Below the pieces are notes generated by a model. The model was not told where the DNA came from. It saw nothing but the letters and a program-made list of their open reading frames with translations, and made no database searches. Positions 9,680 through 20,640 of a stretch of DNA of 36,449 bases are shown piece after piece. Within the stretch, counting starts at the first letter, position 1; the number at the start of each line of letters is the position of its first letter. A program made the translations under genes and the position numbers. Origin of the DNA: Calycina herbarum (taxonomy: Eukaryota > Ascomycota > Leotiomycetes > Helotiales > Pezizellaceae); NCBI GenBank assembly GCA_001414485.1, contig LLEY01000310.1, forward strand, positions 1 to 36,449, read 5' to 3'.

Positions 9680-10228
9680 TATAGTATATATATAGAATAA
9701 AAGTATAAATATAAGAGATTAAGTAAAAATAATATCAGATATAATTCTATCTTAGTATCTAGTATACTTAGAGTCACGTGCTCGACTATATATAGACCTA
9801 AAGGTTAAGCTTAGTTAGGATGACTAAGCAGCTACTGATTTCCGACGCGTCTAGAACGCTCTAAGAGCAACGCGTTGTTTTCGAATATTATTCTCTTTAT
9901 TCTTCTTTATTCTAAAAAACTTCTTTATTCTAAGACTACTTCTATATCCGGCATCCTTTCCGCTTCTGGACATCACTTCCGTATCCGGACATCCGCATTC
10001 AGACATCACGTGACATATCCGCATTCGGAATCCTTTATACATATGTCTATATAACTAGGCCCTAGAACAGATATACATAGATATATATACACAGACACAT
10101 ATACACAGACACATATACATAGACATATATACACAGACACACAAATACACACATAGACATATATATATACACATAATATATATCCTTGTCTTCTATCTTT
10201 TGTCCCTCTTACGTGACTATTTTATAAT
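9680..10228 (-). repeat. LTR1 copy H, divergent-core subtype, inverted
   Basis: Inverted relative to copy D. The left part is nearly identical to the end of D. The core differs: cgcgttgttttcgaatattattctc, several cattcgga/tatccgga-like units (9940-10030) and (acacatag)n microsatellite (10080-10170). The right terminus, ccttgtcttctatcttttgtccctcttacgtgactatttta, is the LTR1 end. The core matches the fold-back element at 3943-4240, so D and H are different LTR1 subtypes sharing one end. Confidence 0.7.
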
Positions 10229-10842
10229 AAGTAAGTAAGAGAGTAATACCTAGATAGACCTACCTCGTTTATAAGCTTATAAAGAGTTATAAGAGAAGAG
10301 GTAGTAACAACACTATACCTATTTACGTTTAGTTATAGAGAGAGTATATAGAACTTAAGAAAGAGGCTAAGATAAGGATCTATACTTAAGAGACTAATAG
10401 ACGTAAGTAAAGCAGAGCTCGTAAACGGAAGCGACATTACCTAGTTTCTTAGAAGGCTAAGGAGCTCTCTTAGTATAGCGAGGGAGTTAACCGACGACGA
10501 GATAGAAGGAACCTAAACCTCTATAGAACTGCTATAAGTGTAATAGTACTATACTAGAATATAAGGAAGATATTAGAAGTAGCTCTAAACTATAAGAAGG
10601 AATATAATATTCTTATAATTTAAGAGCTAGCGTAGAATAGTATAAGAGACTATTCTAGCTACTAGCCGAGCTTAAGGTATAATATAGTCTAGTTAGATAG
10701 AGCAGCGGTGCTTTTTATATATAAGAGGTACTCTAAAGTAAGCCAGATATATGCTATAGATAAGAACTAGGCGAGTATAATAACAGAGGAAGAAGTAAAC
10801 GAAATAACAATCTACTTAGTATATAACCTATAAATAGAGAGG
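10229..10842 (+). pseudogene. LINE (Tad1-like) endonuclease fragment, RIP-degraded
   Basis: From about 10540 the plus strand reads conceptually YNIRKILEVAL, then EYNILIIQELAWNS (the QEP motif of apurinic-like endonucleases, with P changed to L), then DRAAVLFIYKRYSK and EVNEITIYLVYN. That order is typical of the N-terminal endonuclease of fungal non-LTR retrotransposon ORF2. Upstream (10380-10480) is a basic stretch. It ends at LTR2 copy 3. Family assignment is by motif order only. Confidence 0.55.
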
Positions 10843-11294
10843 TATTACAATTCACGTTTTACGTAGTAAGTAGTCTAGATAGCGCTCTAATAGAATAAGA
10901 TATAACGTCTAGGATATAGAAGGTAATATAGAAGAGAATCTATAATATAGAGGTATTTAGGAATTCTAGGATCTTACTATTAGAAGACTATTAGAAGTTA
11001 TATAATATAAAAGAATCGCTTATATCGCCTTAGTCGTAAGCGACGCGAGCGATATAAGATAAAGTAGGTAATATTACGAAAGTAGAAGGTTTTATATAAA
11101 ACTAGTACGTCTGTTATTAGATAGGAGCTTCGTATTTAACTTTAGTTATTAATCTTATTACTTTGCTTTAATATCTTTAATATAAGTAACGAGTTTACCT
11201 CTAAGGAAATATAATATAATAGCTGTCTTCTTTACTATATACTAACTATTAAACTCGATACTTTTATAGTTAGTTAGATACTAGTTTCGTTATA
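10843..11294 (+). repeat. LTR2 copy 3
   Basis: 452 bp, more heavily mutated than copy 1: TG is now TA at both ends (tattacaattcacg ... gtttcgttata). Shared blocks are gtagtaagtagtctagatagcgctctaa and cgtaagcgacgcgagcga. A gag-like remnant follows. Confidence 0.7.
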
Positions 11295-11830
11295 CTTTAA
11301 GTATCTACTTCTAAGTTAATACTATTATAATAACTTTATATTAGACACCCGCCTCTACTACTAGCTCTATAGCGCCAGCTTAAGTAGTTACTATTATACG
11401 TTATAAACGAATTAAGGTTAAGGTTCTAGACTCTTACCTTAGTAAGCGAACTAAACTCTAGAGCTTTCTACTCTAGTATAAAATATATATCGCCTTTAAC
11501 CTTATAGGATTTACTAATAATCCTAAAAAGACTATATAAGCTACTACCTTCTTATATAGACCGGCTCTTAACTAGATTAAGATATTCTTAAAAGACTATC
11601 TTAAGTCTCTAGAAATAGATTAAGCTAAGAATCGATAAGACAAATAAGATTTTTAGAACTTAGATTAGATTTAAAAGGAAAATTAGAAGAGTATTTAAAG
11701 ATATTAATATAGAAAGAACTACTAAATAATAATTATTAGGATTATAATAAAAGAAGTTAGCTACTAACTATATAGTACGCTTTTAGTAGTTTACTAGTAG
11801 AGTAGAATAGTAAGACTTAGATATATACTA
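11295..11830 (+). pseudogene. gag remnant behind LTR2 copy 3
   Basis: Plus-strand conceptual translation parallels the start of the gag at 5321 (both begin with a leader after ctttaag, then a Lys/Arg-rich stretch). It loses similarity near 11,830, where copia reading begins. It is heavily interrupted by stops. Confidence 0.45.
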
Positions 11831-12106
11831 GGAAAGCTTAGCTAATATATAAGCGACCTAGCTAAATACTATAGACAGGTATTAAAATACCTATTCTAAT
11901 ACCTAAGATCGATTATAAGACTTAAGATTTTCTACTTACTAATAGAGAGAGTTATTAACCTAGGAGTCTATTTAGACGCTAACTAGGCTATAGTAAAGGA
12001 AGATAGAAAGAGTATATCTAGAAGTATAAGTATATTCTATAGTAGACTAACTTCGTAGTTAAGTAAGAAGCAACGTTTAGTATTAACCTTAAGCTACGAA
12101 TTAGAA
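11831..12106 (+). pseudogene. Ty1/copia RT/RNase H remnant, left part
   Basis: Plus-strand conceptual reading includes LSQYISDLAKYYRQVLKYL, GVYLDANQAIVKEDRKS and SKKQRLVLTLSYELEY. These match the conserved copia RNase H order (S-D-x-D-W-A, D-x-R-K-S-T, S-x-x-E-A-E-Y) apart from RIP-type changes. The reading is interrupted by pogo element M at a TA and resumes at 15491. Confidence 0.7.
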
Positions 12107-13223
12107 TAACGTGGTTTACTACCGAGCGGATTATATTACCGAGCAGATCACTTTTCCCTACTCTATACTACTTATAAACTTTAATACGCGTTTTTTTAAC
12201 TATTTATTATAGAAATTCAAACCTAAGAAGCGTGAATCATTCTAGCTATCGAGGCTATTCGATTAGCTAAAAAAATTAGTAAACGCTCTACTACGAAGAT
12301 CTATAAAGTGCTATACGCTACCCTTTCTTATAGAATAGCTAGCCGAACCTATCGCTCTAAGACTAAAGCTAATTATTATAAGTTAAACAACTTAGAGAAG
12401 GAGACAATTATTCGATATATACTTAATCTAGATTTAAGAGGATTTACACCTCGACTAGTTAATATTAAAGATATAGTAAATCTTCTACTCGAATCTCGAG
12501 AGGTATTACACGTTAGTAAGAACTAGGTGTATTAATTCGTATAACGTCGACTAGAGTTAAAGACGTGTTTTAATCGCGTTTATAACTTTTAAAGAGCCTT
12601 ATACGAAGACCTAGAGCTTATTAGCGCGTGGTTTCGACTAGTTAAGAATATATAGCCGAAATATAGTATTATTAACTTCGATTTCTACAACTTTAACGAG
12701 ATAGGCTTTATAATAGGTATAATCTCTTTAGTAATAGTTATAACTTACGTAGATCGACGTAGTAGAGATAAGACAGTTTAGCTAGGTAATCGGGAATAGG
12801 CGATAGTAATTGTTTATATTAATAGCGAAGGTTAGAGTGTCTCTCTGTTTCTAGTAGTTTAAGAGAAGAATTATCTTATAAGTTAGTATACTAAGAGCGG
12901 CCTCCTATATAATTAGGTTATTAAACCTATAAGTAATAGATAGACGAATAATAAGACAGGTCTAGAATAGCTTAAGTACTTCGACAAGTATACTTCTGCT
13001 TAAGCAAAAGGTCTATATTAAATACTTATTCTTAATAGATATAAGAGTTATAAATCGGCTGAATTCCAAGAGTACTATAAGGTATATAATATTATTACTC
13101 TTTGTTTACCTCCTTACTCTTCTTATCTAACCTAGCTACTAGATATTAGGTGTTTTAGTATACTAAAGCGAGTATATAGTTACTAGATTAAGACTTTTAT
13201 TAAAGCTTATATTAACTATATTA

Positions 13224-14292
13224 GGCTAGCAAAGTCGAACTCTCAGCCTATATAAGGCGCTGGCTACGAACCTTCGATCATGTTATTAGAAAGCTAATAA
13301 GAGGCGTATACGAGGGGTTATCGTCGCCGTCGTCGTCGTTGTTATAGTACGACCGTAGAACTAGCGGTAAGGCTAGGAAAGTAGAGTTTTTACGACAGCG
13401 ACAGCGACAGTAATAACGAAACCAACGCAAAGACCTTATCTATAATTACTATACTACCCCTCGAGTAATACCTAAACGAAGTATTATAAGAATATACCGA
13501 CGTAGTAGACGAGACTTAGACAGACAGGAGACGCTATCTAGAGTATCTATAACTTATTTTATAACGAATTTAAGTTAAGGATAAGGTAGAGGTTACGTAG
13601 GACTAATTTATAGATTATAATAATATATAGTATACTTACTAAAGGCTCGACGAGCGTAAGACCTAGCCTCTAGAGCAGGTATTACCTCTACCTGCTGCTA
13701 GAAGGGCAGCGAAGAGGGAATTCAGAGTATATATATCAGAGAGGGAGAAACTCTGTTAAGACGTCTTATATCTTAATTTAGAAGAGACTGCTTACCCCTT
13801 CTTAAGGATAGAGAGAACAACGCTTAAAGGTATATGTATATCGAAGGAAAATTATAAATATAAGATAGAGGGATTGGTTTAGTAGTAGGTAGGAATAGAG
13901 AGAAGCACTAGACAATAATAGGCTTGTTCGATAGAGGAATAGATACCCTAGAACACGGCTTTTAAAGCGTACAAAGGTGCCTTTTTAGCCGTCGAATAGA
14001 TAGTAGAGATCTATATAGACGGAGAGGAGTGCTCCGCCGGTTATAGAAAGGTAGAGACAGATAGCTACTAACCTTAGAGCTGAGAAGGAGAGTAGGATGT
14101 TTTATAAGCTACTTTAACTTGTCTTTGAAGCTTAAAGGCTTGGTTATAACATGCTGCAAAGCTTAAAAGCTGCTTTAGCTTATCTTAGAAGCTCTTTTTT
14201 TTACCTATATCTTAAATAAAGACGTGTAGATAAACTGCTTACTCTTAGAGCTTAGCCTATAGCCTACGTAGCGTAAGAATAATAATAATAAT
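13224..14292 (+). mobile_element. Retroposon with (AAT)n tail and 13-bp target duplication
   Basis: The sequence attaactatatta occurs at 13211-13223 and 14293-14305, bracketing this insert, and the pogo transposase reading continues across it. The insert ends in five AAT units (14278-14292), a simple-repeat tail typical of target-primed LINE or SINE insertions. The interior is about 1.07 kb and unusually rich in CG (for example cgtcgccgtcgtcgtcg near 13321). I could not identify an encoded protein. It is either a 5'-truncated LINE or a SINE-like element. Confidence 0.7.
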
Positions 14293-14452
14293 ATTAACTA
14301 TATTACAAAGGTAGAGTTCTTCCTTACCTTTAAAGCTGCCTATTTAGTCTCTATAACAGCCTAGAATAGTTAAGCTAGATTCCGTAGAGCTAGCTTAGTG
14401 CCTTTTAATTCTTAAGCTGTTCTTTCTAAGCTTAATATAAGGTTATAGACTC

Positions 14453-14882
14453 TATAATAATATATTAGTATCTAGTATACTTAGATATAAGTGCTTAAGT
14501 GTATATAGACCTAAAAGTTAAGCTTAGTCAGAATACCACGTGACCTCGCGGTTCTGATGTGTCTAGAGCACTCTAGAGCAACGCGTTAAGTTTTGTATAT
14601 TAATTATATATACTTCCGCATACGTATTCCGTTTACGGAAGTAGCGTTTTATAGCGTATTCCGTATACGTATATACAAAGAGTCCTTTGTACACCGCATA
14701 CGTATTCCGAATGCGTATATACAAAGAGTCCTTTATACACATGTGTATATAACTAGGTTCTGGGACGTCTACCCAGGACACACACACATACACACACACA
14801 TATACACACACACATATACACATAATTTATACCCTTGACTTCTGCCTTCTGCCTTCTGTCCTCTTACGTAACTATTTTAACA
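14453..14882 (-). repeat. Solo LTR1 copy E with 5-bp target duplication
   Basis: 430 bp in inverted orientation, tataataatatatta ... ctattttaaca, flanked on both sides by gactc (14448-14452 and 14883-14887). TG...CA-type ends plus a 5-bp duplication identify the LTR1 repeat as a long terminal repeat rather than a MITE. It has two internal 44-bp units. Open frames on both strands here are repeat artefacts. Confidence 0.85.
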
Positions 14883-15490
14883 GACTCTAACCTCTATAGC
14901 TACCCTCTCTACAGATACTAACCTCTAGGTCTTATAGACCCTCTATAACCTAACTAATGTTCTTTTATAAATAACTTTAGTTAAGAATTAGATTACACGT
15001 TATTAAGAAAGCTTACTAACCTCTATTTTTAAGACAGTCGCTGTATTAGCTAAGAGTACAGAGCTATTAGCTTATAAAATGACTTTGTTATTAGCTAAAG
15101 TCTATACTCTCTATAAGGTAAATAAAGTACTAAGTAAACGCCGGAGAGCTAAAAAGACTCAGGTCTGTTAAGAAGGTATACTTACTATGGAGGATACGTA
15201 GGACGTATTAGCTTAGAAAGAGGTAGAGGAATAGGCTCGACACGACAAGCGCTCTGAAGAGAGTAGGTAAAATAAGAGGCAACTCTCTAGACAACGATAT
15301 AGCACTTACGAGAAGACTAGTTATAATACGCGAACTTGTTAAGAGGCTATAAATACTTCTAGTTCATCGGATTCCGATTTAATTTAATTAATACTATGTG
15401 TTATAGTTGTTTAATTCTATCTTATAGGTAGTAGAGTAGGGAAAAGTGATCCGCTCGGTAATATAATCCGCTCGGTAGTAAACTACGTTA

Positions 15491-15860
15491 TATTATACTC
15501 GTATTATACTCTAAGTAAGGATAATAGCTTAGACAAATCCTACGAGACCTTAACCTAGTAAAGTATATAAGAGAAAGCCTCTAACTTATTTAGATATATA
15601 GTAATAACTAAGGTGTAATTATACTTATCTAAAATACTTACTTAAATAAACGATTAAAATATATTGATATTAGTTACTACTTTATTCGAGATCTTATAGA
15701 GTAAAGACGTTTATAAGTTGATTTTATCTCTATAGAGGATATAATCGCTAATAGTATAATAAAGCTATTATAGCGAGTAAAGTTTAAGCGGTTTTTAGAG
15801 TAAATAGATATAAGGAACTAAGGGTTACTAGAAGATATATAAGTAGACCCTTAGTTAAGA
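15491..15860 (+). pseudogene. Ty1/copia RNase H remnant, right part
   Basis: This continues the copia reading interrupted by element M. A plus-strand frame at about 15650-15800 reads RLKYIDISYYFIRDLIE, then VDFISIEDIIANSIIKLL and VKFKRFLE. That is the conserved copia C-terminus (K-H-I-D-I-x-Y-H-F, then D-M-x-A-D-x-x-T-K). About 80 bases after it (15861-15940) were not resolved and may belong to the copia 3' LTR. Confidence 0.75.
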
Positions 15861-15939
15861 ATTAGAAGGTATTAATCTTTACTCGAGTTGTCTTAAGAAA
15901 GAGTATTAAGGAAATATATAGTTTAGTCTAACTAGAGTA

Positions 15940-16827
15940 TAGCTATATATATATAGACGCGAACCTCGACCTTCTATACTCTTTAGTTAATATTATACTA
16001 TTCAACTAGACTTACTATACTAGTTATACTAGGTATAGAGAGATCTGCTTAATATAAGTTATATTAATAATTATTCTTAATAGACTTCTTAGGAATAGAC
16101 TTTATAGAAGTAGTCTTCTTAATAATAACCTTTAGAATAGCTTTCTTAGAAGTAGTTTTTAAAACAGCTTTTATATAAGTAGGTTTTATAAGCTACTAAA
16201 TAGACTTATACTACTTAGTAGAGAAGATATTAGACTAAACTTAATAACTACGAGTAGTAGAATTCTTATAAGAAGTACTCTTCAGAGTAGCTTAACTATA
16301 TTTTAAAATAATCTTAGTAATCTTAGAAGTACTACTATTTAAAATATTCTTATTATTAGAAAGAGACTAATAGCTCTTAGGTTTACTATTATAAAACGTA
16401 TAATTTAGAATATTAGTTAATTAAGAGCTTCTAATACTCTATCTAAGTCTTAGACAAAGCGTACTATATAACTTCTCTTACTCTTAAAGAATAAATTAGC
16501 TAAAAGAATATAGAAATAATAGTAGAGAACTTACTAAGCGTAGATTAATATAGACTTTAGCGCTAATATTAGTCTAGTATTTTTTAATATTTTTTAATAA
16601 GATAATAATAAAGAAGAGATAGATACTTAGAAGAGGCTTATATTTAGAACTATAACTATTACTATATCTAAAACAGTGCTTAGTAGATAAGAATATAGTA
16701 TTATAGTAACGACTATTAGATCGACTAGTAAGTATAGAAGTAACGTAGCTCTTATATAGAGCGTCGCGTATAGTAGAGGCTTCCGAGTATACCTACTTAG
16801 AGAGAGTAGTAGTAATTAGACTCTTGC
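15940..16827 (-). pseudogene. Unidentified RIP-degraded frame, downstream half
   Basis: On the minus strand one conceptual frame runs through this stretch. It has Ser/Thr/Lys-rich segments such as KAVLKTTSKKAILKV and KTTSIKSIPKKSIKNN; the stops noted are TAA/TAG. Its upstream half is at 20264-20640, separated by pogo element K. Joining across K with one TA retained keeps the frame. I recognise no domain. Confidence 0.5.
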
Positions 16828-17361
16828 TAACGTGTTTCACAAGCGAGCTAGCTATATAAGCGAGCTAGCTACCTTTTAAACTTTATAATAATTATCAACT
16901 TCTAGTTATATTATCTCTACTAAACAACGCCTAAATGTCTCCTAACGAAAACAAGATTAACTTAGCTATCTAAGTACTTGAAAACGACGTATTAATTACC
17001 TAATAAAGCGCTACGAAGGCCTATAATACCTCTTAATCTACTATTTCAAGCCGACGCGCTAGAATCTAACTAAGACGCGATTACGAGTCTAATTCGAAAA
17101 AACTTATAAAGCTAGAGAAGGAGGCGATAATTAGACATATATTAGAGTAGGATTCGAGAGGGTTTTCGTCTATAAAGAATATAGTATAAGATATAGCTAA
17201 TAACTTACTAAAAGAGCGCGATAGGTAGTCTATAGATAGGAACTAGCTAGACAACTTTATTTAGCGTATACCTAAGCTAAAAACTCGATAGAGTCGTTCT
17301 TATAATTATTAGTAAGCTTTAACTAAAGATCTATAGATTATTAGCCTATAGTTTATACTTA

Positions 17362-18940
17362 ACGTGTTTTATAAGCGAGCTAGCTATATAAGCGAACTAG
17401 CTACTTTTCTGAATAACTTATTTTTTATAATAATATATTAGTATCTAGTATACTTAGACATAAGTACTTAAGTGTATATAGACCTAAAAGTTAAGCTTAG
17501 TCAGAATACCACGTAACCTCGCGGTTCTGATGTGTCTAGAGCACTCTAGAGCAACGCGTTAAGTTTTGTATATTAATTACATATACTTCCGCATGCGTAT
17601 TCCGTTTACGGAAGTGGCGTTTTATAGCGTATTCCGTATACGTATATACAAAGAGTCCTTTGTACACCGCATACGTATTCCGAATACGTATATACAAAAG
17701 AGTCCTTTATACACATATGTATATAACTAGGTCCTGGGACGTCTACCTAGGACATATACACACACATACACACACATACACATATACATACATATACACA
17801 CACACATATATATACACATATACATACATATATATATTTATACCCTTGACTTCTGCCTTCTGCCTTCCGTTCTCTTACGTGACCATTTTAACATTTTTAA
17901 ATATAAATTACTTAATACTAGAATAAGCTATTATATTATATAAGATACTATAAGATTATTTAGAGTCGTTACTATCTTTAGTATCTACTATTTCTACTTA
18001 ATAAGTATAAGAATTATATCTAATTTTACTATAACGTCTATAGTACCTCTCTGTCTAAACCTTCTTTTTTATCTCTCTACTACTCTTCTAATCGCTATTT
18101 TCTATAGAGGTAATTAAACTAATTACTTTCTCTACTATTAATATCTCTTAACTCTGAATATATTTCCTTTTATAACTCTTATACTTAGTTACCTTACGAA
18201 GATCTATAATTTCTTTCTATATTAATACTATTATCTAACCTGTTATATTAACTTCTTAAATAACTATAACCTATTCGCGATTGCCTAGCTAAACTTTTTT
18301 ACGTCTCCCGCGTATCTCTAAACTTGTAATAACAAGCTAAGATAATATAACACCTATTATAAAACCGGTCTCGTCGAAATTATATATATCCTTGTCTATA
18401 ATACTATGTTTATTCTTAAATAACTATATAAGTGTAAACTATAAGCTAATAATCCGCGGATCTTTAGTCAAAGCTTACTAATAATTATAACAACTCTATC
18501 GAGTTTTTAGCTTAGGTATACGCTGAATAAAGTTGTCTAGCTAGTTCCTGCTTATAGGCTACCTGTCGCGCTTCTTTAGTAAGTTATTAGCTATATCTCG
18601 TATTATATCCTTTATAAGCGAAAACCCTCTCGAATCCTGCTTTAATATATACCTAATTATTACCTCCTCCCCTAGCTTCGTAAGTTTCTTTAAATTAGGC
18701 TCGTAATCGTGTCTTAGTTAGATTCTAGCGCGTCGGCTTAAAATAGTAGATCGAGGGATATTATAGGCCTTTGTAGCGCTTTATTAGATAATTAACACGT
18801 CGTTTTCAAGTATTTAGATAGCTAAGTTAATCTTGTTTTCGTTAGGAGACATTTAGGCGTTGTTTAGTAGAGATAATATAACTAGAAGTTGATAATTATT
18901 ATAAAGTTTAAAAAGTAGCTAGCTCGCTTATAAAACACGT
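17362..18940 (-). mobile_element. Nested pogo element L, inverted and internally deleted
   Basis: TA flanks lie at 17360-17361 and 18941-18942, with the same terminal repeats as K. On the minus strand the transposase start is at about 18851 (the MSPNEN start as in K), and N-terminal coding runs to about 18,250. It then joins C-terminal sequence matching 19880-20200 of K, so most of the DDE region is deleted. Without its solo LTR1 it is about 1.1 kb. It is a non-autonomous deletion derivative inserted into its own relative. Confidence 0.85.
17426..17893 (-). repeat. Solo LTR1 copy F with 5-bp target duplication
   Basis: 468 bp, inverted, tataataatatatta ... ccattttaaca, flanked by ttttt at 17421-17425 and 17894-17898. 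It has two internal 44-bp units and an extended (CA/TA)n microsatellite at about 17750-17840. The homopolymer makes the duplication less specific than that of copy E. A plus-strand frame starting at 17660 is a repeat artefact. Confidence 0.8.
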
Positions 18941-20263
18941 TATATAGTTATTTAAGAATAAACATAGTATTATAGATAAGAATATATATAATTTCAACGA
19001 GACTAGTTTTATAATAGGTGTTATATTATCTTAGCTTATTATTATAAGTTTAGAGATATATAAGAGATATAAAAAAGTTTAGCTAGATAATCGCGAATAG
19101 GTTATAGTTATTTAAGAAGTTAATATAATAGGTTAGGTAATCTCGCTGTTTATTATCTTTATAAGTAAGGTGCTTATATCTTCTTAGTATAAGAACATAG
19201 ATATACTACGCGACTAGGTTATTAATATTAGTACTAATAGCTAGATAAATAATAAGCTTAGAGTTATATAGTTAGAGTATTTTAATAAGTATATAAAAGT
19301 ACGAAGCGTTAGAGAATATAGACTACTAATTATTAATAGTTATAAAAGCTATAACTCGCTTAAATTCCAGCGACTTTATAAAGACTTTGATATTATTACT
19401 CTTTATATACCTCTATATTCTTCGTATTTATTATAGCTGCTTAATATTAGCTGTTTTTCGCTATTAAAGCGAGTAAATAGAAATAAGATCTCTAGCTTAG
19501 TATATAATTATATTAACTATATTACTAAAGAAACCTTCTTTTAAGCTTTTAAAGTAGCTTTTTATAAAGCTTTTATAAAGAATAATATCTATACGAGTTT
19601 TTAAGACACTAGACTAGTTCTATATAACCTAGAAGTTATATTATTAAAGCTTGATTTAAAGCTTCGTATACTAACCTTAGTTATACTAGAAGACACTTTA
19701 TAAGAGTCTAGAATACTAAGTAACGTACGTGAGATAGAGGCTTAATTAACACTTATTCGAGACTAGATTCAAAGATACTAAGACTTATTACCTAGTTCTA
19801 TTATTAATTCTCTTAATTAGCTAGAAAAAGGCTCTACTAGAATAGTATATAATATAGTATTAATATAGAAAGAAATTATAGATCTCCGCGAGATAACTAA
19901 GGCTGTAACTAAGTATAAGAGTTATAAAGGAAATATATTCAGAGTTAAGAGATATTAACAGTAGAGGAGATAATTAGTTTAATTACTTCTATAGAAGATA
20001 GCAATTAGAAGAGTAGTAGAGAGATAAAAAAGAAGGTTTAAACAGAGAGGTACTATAGACGTTATAGTAAAATTAGATATAATTCTTATACTTATTAAGT
20101 AGAAATAGTAGATACTAAAGATAGTAACGACTCTAAATAATCTTATAGTATCTTATATAATATAATAGCTTGTTCTAGTATTAAGTAATTTATATTTAAA
20201 AATAAGTTGTTTAGAAAAGTAGCTAGTTCGCTTATATAGTTAGCTCGCTTATAAAACATGTTA

Positions 20264-20640
20264 CCGATATATTAGCGTATAGAATCGTTACTAGAAAGGT
20301 TCTTAGGCTTTATAGAGTTATTAACACTTGTAATAACTAACTTCTCTAGCTTATTATTATCTTTATAATTAATAGTAGTAAAGTCGTTAAGAGATCTATA
20401 CGTAGTAAAGAGATAACTATCTAAGAGATCTACTATATTATACTTATTATTACTAAACTAACTCGCGAGAAGAGAGATACGATACTCGTTTTAGAATTCT
20501 AGAATTTATTAATTAATTTCGAAAACGTTATAGTCGTCTTAATTACTAGTTACTAGCGTCTATATAGAAGACGAGAGCGGTAGATTAGAGTTTATATAAG
20601 TCTAATTAACGTCTAATAAATAGAGAAGCTTAGAGAAAGG
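20264..20640 (-). pseudogene. Unidentified RIP-degraded frame, upstream half
   Basis: Minus-strand conceptual segments are VNQTYINSNLPLSSS, VFEINQQILEFQNEYRI and DLLDSYLFTTYRSLNDF, followed by KLEKLVITSVNNSIKPKN up to the TA where K inserted. The text continues in frame at 16827. It is hydrophilic, Ser/Asn/Gln-rich, and matches no family I know. Confidence 0.5.

Larger units (their letters stand above)
12180..15390 (+). pseudogene. Fot1/pogo transposase gene of element M, interrupted and RIP-degraded
   Basis: Coding remnants lie at 12180-13223, 14306-14447 and 14888-15390. In order they give an N-terminal helix-turn-helix region (12308-12526 is still open, with LEKETIIRYILNLDLRGF typical of CENP-B-type DNA-binding domains) and the DDE_1 catalytic region (FDFYNFNEIGFIIG, about 12680-12720, through 13223). 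The tail has a basic segment (SKRRRAKKTQV, about 15125-15170) and a zinc knuckle (CGKTSYNTRTC, about 15300-15340). Many Gln/Trp codons are TAA/TAG. It is dead by point mutation and by two insertions. Confidence 0.8.
12109..15488 (+). mobile_element. Fot1/pogo-type transposon M, nearly complete, with two nested insertions
   Basis: It is flanked by TA (12107-12108 and 15489-15490) and has about 60-bp terminal inverted repeats: left acgtggtttactaccgagcg, right the complement of acgtagtttactaccgagcg. Each repeat holds two direct ~12-bp subunits (taccgagcggat). Without the retroposon (13224-14292 plus one duplication) and the solo LTR1 (14453-14882 plus one duplication), about 1.86 kb remains, the usual size of Fot1 elements. 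It lies inside a copia RNase H region. Confidence 0.85.
16830..20261 (+). mobile_element. Fot1/pogo-type transposon K, second subfamily, carrying a nested inverted relative
   Basis: TA flanks lie at 16828-16829 and 20262-20263. The terminal inverted repeats are about 50 bp with internal subrepeats: left acgtgtttcacaagcgagct, right the complement of acatgttttataagcgagct. Removing the nested element L plus one TA leaves about 1.85 kb. Coding remnants are an N-terminal part at 16930-17358 (conceptual MSPNENKINLAIQVLENDV, then LEKEAIIRHILEQDSRGF) and a DDE_1 region at 18945-19500 (FNETSFIIGV, VREYRLLIINSYKSYNSLKF, then IPLYSSYLLQLL). The C-terminal part runs to about 20,200. Stops are abundant. 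Confidence 0.85.

Noticed and set aside
9851..10042. 63-codon minus-strand frame
   Set aside because: Falls entirely within LTR1 copy H, built from its tatccgga/cattcgga units.
17660..17926. 88-codon plus-strand frame
   Set aside because: Lies across LTR1 copy F and its microsatellite; repeated His/Thr/Tyr text is a repeat artefact.
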